Assembly (NCBI GenBank): GCA_003551865.1
Contig: PUNU01000120.1
Location: forward strand, 1-26,748
Direction of reading: 5' to 3'
Length of the DNA: 26,748 bases
Source of the DNA: Syntrophomonadaceae bacterium
GTDB lineage: Bacteria > Bacillota_D > Dethiobacteria > DTU022
The translations under genes were made by a program, and so were the position numbers. The notes under the pieces are model-generated. The model was not told where the DNA came from. It ran no database searches and saw only the letters and a list, made by a program, of their open reading frames with translations. Every line of letters starts with the position of its first letter. Position 1 is the stretch's first letter. This document shows, one piece after another, positions 23,298-26,748 of this stretch.

Positions 23298-24326
23298 ATG
23301 GCAGGCTTATTCGAAGTATTAAATCCGGAGACAGTTTATGCAACAGCTTTATATGCCGCTGAAATGCTTTTACGAGTGGTGCCCATGCTCACGGCGGCTG
23401 TTTTTTTGGCCGAAATGGCCAGGCTGTGGTTGGGAGAAGACAGGCTCAGGATGCTGCTGGTTGGCAGGTATGCGCTTGCCGGGCGCATGCGGGCTCTGGC
23501 TCTCGGAGCCCTGCTGCCGTTTTGTGAATGCGGGGCATTCCCGGTTATGCTGGGCTTGATCCGGGCCGGGGTGCCCGCGGGTGCAGTGCTTACCTTTTTC
23601 CTGGTCAGCCCTGTAGTGAGCATGCCGGCTTTCATGATTTTACTGGGGGTATTTGGTCTGCCGCTTTCCCTGTTATATCTCCTGATCACGTCAGCTGCAG
23701 CTTTGCTGGGCAGTTTCCTGCTTGAACCAATCGGCAGGCGCAGGGGGATGTTTAAAGACGGGGTGGCCGTCGCCGAAGGCGGCTGTGCTTCTCCGGGGCT
23801 AAGCATGTCCGGCGGCGGAGCCTGCTGTGAAGCGGATGGCGTGAGCTCCTGCCGTGCTGCAACTGCGGATCACGAGCCGGCCGGCTTTAAAGAAAAGGTG
23901 GCTGCCGCTGCCGGCCCGGCCTGGGGCCAAACCCGCTCAATGCTCAGGAGAGTGCTCCCTTACCTGGTGCTGATTGTCCTGATTTCAGCACTTCTGCGCG
24001 GCTTCGTTCCGGAAGACATGATCCGGCAGGTCCTGTCGGCAAGAGCCCCGTTTGACGTGCTTATTGCCGCCCTGGCGGGCATACCCATTTATACCGGTGA
24101 TTGCGCAATGATCGCCCTGGTTGCACCGTTGATCGGTGCTACTGGAGCGGTCGGTGCCGGCATAGCTTTTATTATCTCCGGGTCGGGTACCAGCATCAAC
24201 GGCATCATCTTTATGAGCTCGGTTTTTAAGCGTCAATTTCTCATATTCTATGTGACCATAGTGATCTGCATCGCCCTTGGGGTAGGCTACCTGATTTCTA
24301 CCCTGCTCGCTCTCGGACTTGTCTAG
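23298..24326 (+). CDS. DUF318/ArsP-type permease with Cys-rich loop
   Basis: A 342-residue membrane protein with about eight helices in two bundles of four. The family signature is LLPFCECGAFPVMLGLIRAGVP followed by FFLVSPVVSMPAF, in which CECG corresponds to the CSCG of ArsP-like permeases. Between the bundles a cytoplasmic loop (about residues 150-205) has several cysteines (GGCAS, GACCEADG, SSC), a potential metal-delivery region. Family members export organoarsenicals or are uncharacterised. Linkage to a CadC-like regulator suggests export of a soft metal or metal-thiolate; which one cannot be read from the sequence. ATG 23298 (GGTGG upstream) is preferred over GTG 23289. Confidence 0.85.
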   Translation: MAGLFEVLNPETVYATALYAAEMLLRVVPMLTAAVFLAEMARLWLGEDRLRMLLVGRYALAGRMRALALGALLPFCECGAFPVMLGLIRAGVPAGAVLTFFLVSPVVSMPAFMILLGVFGLPLSLLYLLITSAAALLGSFLLEPIGRRRGMFKDGVAVAEGGCASPGLSMSGGGACCEADGVSSCRAATADHEPAGFKEKVAAAAGPAWGQTRSMLRRVLPYLVLIVLISALLRGFVPEDMIRQVLSARAPFDVLIAALAGIPIYTGDCAMIALVAPLIGATGAVGAGIAFIISGSGTSINGIIFMSSVFKRQFLIFYVTIVICIALGVGYLISTLLALGLV

Positions 24327-24330
24327 TGTT

Positions 24331-24348
24331 CTGTCAACGTATTAAGAG
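24331..24348. repeat. CTGYCAACRTATTAAGAG repeat, copy 1
   Basis: CTGTCAACGTATTAAGAG, just after the permease gene, matches 26208-26225 in 16 of 18 positions and overlaps the arm of the inverted repeat at 24341. Confidence 0.4.
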
Positions 24349-24380
24349 CGTAATTTGTAATTATTACAACAACTCTTAAT
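24341..24380. terminator. AT-rich inverted repeat enclosing the box at 24355-24369
   Basis: ATTAAGAG (24341-24348) pairs exactly with CTCTTAAT (24373-24380), nested around a second palindrome. It could act as a terminator of the permease gene or as part of the next operon's control region. Confidence 0.35.
24355..24369. promoter_or_regulatory. 7-1-7 PerR/Zur-like box
   Basis: TTGTAATTATTACAA is a perfect 7-1-7 palindrome. It differs by one symmetrical base per arm from the Bacillus PerR box (TTATAATnATTATAA) and equally from the Zur box (TCGTAATnATTACGA). It lies 98 bases before the DUF427-msrB pair, where oxidative-stress control would make sense. Confidence 0.55.
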
Positions 24381-24466
24381 CCATAGGAGGTGTTGCAAAT
24401 TAAAAACAGAGCAAACATAATTGACAGGGCACCAGCGGGGAGCACTTATCAAAAAGGAGGCAGTAA

Positions 24467-24751
24467 ATGATGGTTAAAGCCGTTTGGCGGGACCGGATTC
24501 TCGCTGAAAGTGAGAGAACTATATTAGTGGAAGGAAATCACTATTTTCCTCCCGATGATGTAAAAAAAGAATACCTTACAGAAACCGATCTTCGCACTAC
24601 CTGCCCCTGGAAGGGTAAAGCGCACTATTATACCATCGAGGTAGATGGTGAGAAAAATGAAAATGCCGCCTGGTTTTACCCGGAACCAAAAGAAAAAGCA
24701 AAGCACATAGCCGGTTATGTTGCTTTCGGGAAAGGAGTCAGCGTTGAATAA
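24467..24751 (+). CDS. DUF427-family small protein
   Basis: A 94-residue member of DUF427 (PF04248), a small beta-fold family of unknown function. Characteristic segments are [26 protein letters not shown] and [44 protein letters not shown] (24451-24460) lies before the start; ATG 24467 and ATG 24470 are both possible. The 3' end overlaps the msrB start by eight bases, so the two are translationally coupled, which suggests a role connected with oxidised or damaged substrates. Confidence 0.88.
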   Translation: MMVKAVWRDRILAESERTILVEGNHYFPPDDVKKEYLTETDLRTTCPWKGKAHYYTIEVDGEKNENAAWFYPEPKEKAKHIAGYVAFGKGVSVE

Positions 24752-25325
24752 ATGCCTGAAAAGATTGCTTATAAATAGTGCCCCGGCATTTTGTGTCCTC
24801 GCTGTTCTGTTCATTTTCACCGGCTGTGAGCACGGAGCAGGAAAAGTTGAAACAGAAGAGCCTGACAGTATTTACGAGGAATGCGAAAATGAGGAGCGTG
24901 ATAATATGGATGATCTGCGCAAGCGTTTGACTGATCTGCAGTACAGGGTCACCCAGGAAGATGCCACCGAGCCTCCCTTTCAAAACGAATACTGGGATAA
25001 CAAGGAAGAAGGCATCTACGTGGATATAGTTTCCGGCGAGCCGCTGTTCAGTTCTCTCGATAAATATGATTCCGGAACAGGTTGGCCCAGCTTTACCAGG
25101 CCGCTGGAGGAGGAAAACATTGTAGAGAAAAAAGATTACAGCCATGGTATGATTCGCACCGAAGTGCGGAGCAAAAAGGCCGACTCTCACCTGGGGCACC
25201 TGTTTAAAGACGGACCTCAACCCACCGGCCTGCGCTACTGTATCAATTCCGCAGCCCTGCGTTTTATCCCCAGGGAGCGGCTCGAAGAAGAGGGCTACGG
25301 CAAATACCTGGGTTTGTTTAAGTGA
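24744..25325 (+). CDS. msrB: lipoprotein peptide-methionine (R)-S-oxide reductase
   Basis: A 193-residue MsrB with an N-terminal lipoprotein signal (Cys28 in FTGC), so it repairs methionine-R-sulfoxide in exported proteins. The catalytic domain (about 56-191) shows GTGWPSF (111-117), ADSHLGHLF and [13 protein letters not shown] with catalytic Cys166. Both CxxC zinc motifs of many MsrBs are absent ([11 protein letters not shown] replaces the first), as in Bacillus MsrB. The catalytic residue is Cys, not Sec. TTG 24744 is set by AAAGGAG (24731-24737) and gives a proper signal peptide; the longer frame from 24717 would not. A reductant such as an exported thioredoxin is not evident. Lgt, which would lipidate it, is the next gene. 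Confidence 0.93.
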   Translation: MNKCLKRLLINSAPAFCVLAVLFIFTGCEHGAGKVETEEPDSIYEECENEERDNMDDLRKRLTDLQYRVTQEDATEPPFQNEYWDNKEEGIYVDIVSGEPLFSSLDKYDSGTGWPSFTRPLEEENIVEKKDYSHGMIRTEVRSKKADSHLGHLFKDGPQPTGLRYCINSAALRFIPRERLEEEGYGKYLGLFK

Positions 25326-25407
25326 TAAGAGTGTAAACCGGGTAGATAAAATTGGTTTTTATGGCTGCCCGGCCGCAGGCTCACTGTGCACAGCGAGGTG
25401 TGTTTAT

Positions 25408-26187
25408 ATGTATCTAGAAGACATTAGCCCGGTTATTGTTAGCATCGGGTCCCTGGAGGTCCGCTGGTACGGCCTTCTGTTTACCGTTTCAGTTTTAACC
25501 GGGTTTTATTATCTTTTGAAATACGCCGCCAAAAAGGGAATCAAAGAAGACAATATCTATTCCTTGACCGCAGTTGTCGTCATATCAAGCGTTATCGGGG
25601 CCAGGGCGGTGTTTGTCGCCACCAACTGGCCTTATTTCATGGAGAATCCGGAACTGATAGTTCGCATTGATCTCGGTGGCCTGGCTTTTCATGGCGGTTT
25701 GCTGGGCGGGATTTTGAGCAGCTGGTTATTCTGCCTGCTAAAAGGTTTAAACTGGGGGACGCTGGCCGACCTGGCCGTGCCGGGAGTGGCTGTGGGTAAA
25801 ATCCTGGTAAGAATTGGTAATATTTTTAACCAGGAAATCCTTGGCCGTGAGGCAGAGTTTTTTGCTTTTGACCGTCATCCAACCCAGGTTTACGGTTCGC
25901 TGATTGGTATAGTCCTGCTTCTAGTCCATAACTACCTGGCCCGACGGGAAGAAAGAGAACCGGGCTACTTGTTTTGGAGTTTTTTCCTGGGTTATACCCT
26001 GCTGCGCGCATTGATAGAAGAAACCTTTCGGGAAAACCCTTTGCCGGCCTGGGGATATATCAATGAAACCTGGGGAGTCGGGTTTTTTACCGCTGTTCAT
26101 CTTGTTACGCCGGCGCTGCTGGCCCTGGCACTCTACATGCTTTGGTTAATTAACCGCAGGGGTAACCGGTTTGCCCGGGAAAGCTGA
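25408..26187 (+). CDS. lgt: prolipoprotein diacylglyceryl transferase
   Basis: A 259-residue integral membrane enzyme that attaches diacylglycerol from phosphatidylglycerol to the lipobox cysteine of prolipoproteins. Conserved elements are RWYGLLF near the N-terminus, His95 in FHGGLLGG, the signature VRIGNIFNQEILG (Arg135) and HPTQVYGS (157-164). Seven hydrophobic helices are evident. Within this window at least four likely substrates are encoded: ZnuA, MsrB and the two acidic lipoproteins. The gene is convergent with the MFS gene, with a gap of 31 bases. Confidence 0.95.
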   Translation: MYLEDISPVIVSIGSLEVRWYGLLFTVSVLTGFYYLLKYAAKKGIKEDNIYSLTAVVVISSVIGARAVFVATNWPYFMENPELIVRIDLGGLAFHGGLLGGILSSWLFCLLKGLNWGTLADLAVPGVAVGKILVRIGNIFNQEILGREAEFFAFDRHPTQVYGSLIGIVLLLVHNYLARREEREPGYLFWSFFLGYTLLRALIEETFRENPLPAWGYINETWGVGFFTAVHLVTPALLALALYMLWLINRRGNRFARES

Positions 26188-26207
26188 CAAGAAAACCTGC
26201 CAGTGCC

Positions 26208-26225
26208 CTGCCAACATATTAAGAG
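26208..26225. repeat. CTGYCAACRTATTAAGAG repeat, copy 2
   Basis: CTGCCAACATATTAAGAG, between lgt and the MFS gene and covering the MFS stop codon. Two differences from copy 1. Confidence 0.4.
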
Positions 26226-26748
26226 TCTGTGGATTGCCGCCCGGCATTTGTCTTGTAGAAAAGGCTGAGGCCGGCGATTGCCGCCGCGGTGTAAAAAGGG
26301 AACAAACGGGGCAGGTGCTCCCAGATCAGGCCGCTAACCGGGGGCATTAAGGCGGCGCCGATTGAGTAGGCGGCAAAGAAAAGCCCGATTGCCCGTCCCC
26401 GCCAGTTGACCTCCGAGCCTGAAAGGACCAAACCCAGCATGCCCTGGAAGGCAGCGCCGAATCCGATCCCGTAAAGAGTTAAGGCAAAAAACAGGCCGGC
26501 TGTACTGTTTAAAGAGGCCGCGAGAACCAGGGCCAGGCAGATTAGAGCTATGCCCACCCGGCAGCCCCGGCAGTTTTCTTGAAGCAGCGGTTTAATCAAG
26601 CGCGGCCAGATAAGCTGGACGAGTACGGCGGTCAGGGCAAAAGTGGCGAAAAGCATGCCGACCCGGTCGTGATCAAAGCCAAGCAGTTGGGCCCGGACCG
26701 GCAGAAATGAGGCCAGGGCCCCGGTGGCTCCCATCATGGCCAGGGCAA
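26219..26748 (-). CDS. MFS transporter, C-terminal part (5' end missing)
   Basis: The frame runs off the right edge; the visible 170-odd residues cover about five or six transmembrane helices of a major facilitator. Features include GFGAAFQGMLGLVLSG, a W-R-G-R-A-I-G-L-F-F segment corresponding to the loop-and-helix after the motif-A-like region of the second half, and YSIGAALMPPVSG. An in-frame ATG at 26737 is internal. Substrate cannot be judged from this fragment; sugar or drug efflux carriers share such features. Confidence 0.8.
   Translation of the reverse strand, partial: ALAMMGATGALASFLPVRAQLLGFDHDRVGMLFATFALTAVLVQLIWPRLIKPLLQENCRGCRVGIALICLALVLAASLNSTAGLFFALTLYGIGFGAAFQGMLGLVLSGSEVNWRGRAIGLFFAAYSIGAALMPPVSGLIWEHLPRLFPFYTAAAIAGLSLFYKTNAGRQSTDS

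Noticed and set aside
24390..24470. 26-codon ORF (GTG start) ending at the DUF427 ATG
   Set aside because: Its start abuts GGAGG with no spacing, and no conservation can be judged; it is kept only as a possible leader peptide.
24744..25325. MsrB as a third selenoprotein
   Set aside because: The catalytic position is an ordinary Cys codon (RYCINS) and the frame has no internal TGA.

Overview
The window looks like the chromosome of an anaerobic, mid-GC Gram-positive bacterium of the Bacillota (Clostridia or a related class). The evidence is strong AGGAGG-type ribosome sites, frequent TTG/GTG starts, lipoproteins together with Lgt, a FakA-type kinase, a CadC-like ArsR regulator, and two genes read through an in-frame TGA as selenocysteine. 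No species can be named from the sequence. No rRNA, tRNA or CRISPR array was seen. The first gene (glycerol-3-phosphate dehydrogenase) and the last (MFS transporter) are cut by the window edges.

Layout. 1-3261: the C-terminal part of a GlpD-type dehydrogenase; a Y1/RAYT transposase bounded by a perfect 30-bp inverted repeat; a three-cysteine Rrf2 regulator with a near-consensus promoter; and a membrane-anchored FMN-binding protein. 3619-4669: two adjacent selenoprotein genes, a peroxiredoxin with Sec in place of the peroxidatic Cys and an ArsC/Spx-fold protein with a UxxC motif. Each has a hairpin just after its TGA. A simple ORF caller truncates both. 4874-6316: a macro-domain protein and UppP. 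6444-9629: gatCAB, in which GatA has lost its catalytic nucleophile (Ser to Ala). 9630-10067 is an unexplained convergent intergenic region with long-range base pairing, followed by serC on the minus strand.

11190-14705: divergent promoters, a Fur-family-type palindrome and a small MITE-like inverted-repeat element precede znuA-znuC-znuB-fur, a zinc-uptake operon that probably carries its own regulator. fakA overlaps the end of fur tail to tail. A DUF523-DUF1722 protein with one missing Fe-S cysteine follows. 17674-22705 encodes four exported or membrane-anchored proteins in a row: a four-repeat lipoprotein, an acidic lipoprotein, a zinc-ribbon/TM/beta-helix protein and its larger paralogue. 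22917-24326: a CadC-like sensor and a DUF318/ArsP-type permease. 24467-26187: a DUF427 protein, a lipoprotein MsrB and Lgt, with a PerR/Zur-like box upstream.

Themes. Several products deal with oxidants and thiols (Sec-peroxiredoxin, Sec-ArsC/Spx-like protein, MsrB, possibly Rrf2) and others with metals (ZnuABC/Fur, CadC-like sensor with permease). Lgt would modify the several lipoproteins encoded here. The most promising unusual system is the tandem selenoprotein pair, in which the peroxiredoxin lacks a resolving cysteine and the neighbour could be its redox partner. Next are the GatA with a disabled glutaminase site and the paired beta-helix surface proteins.
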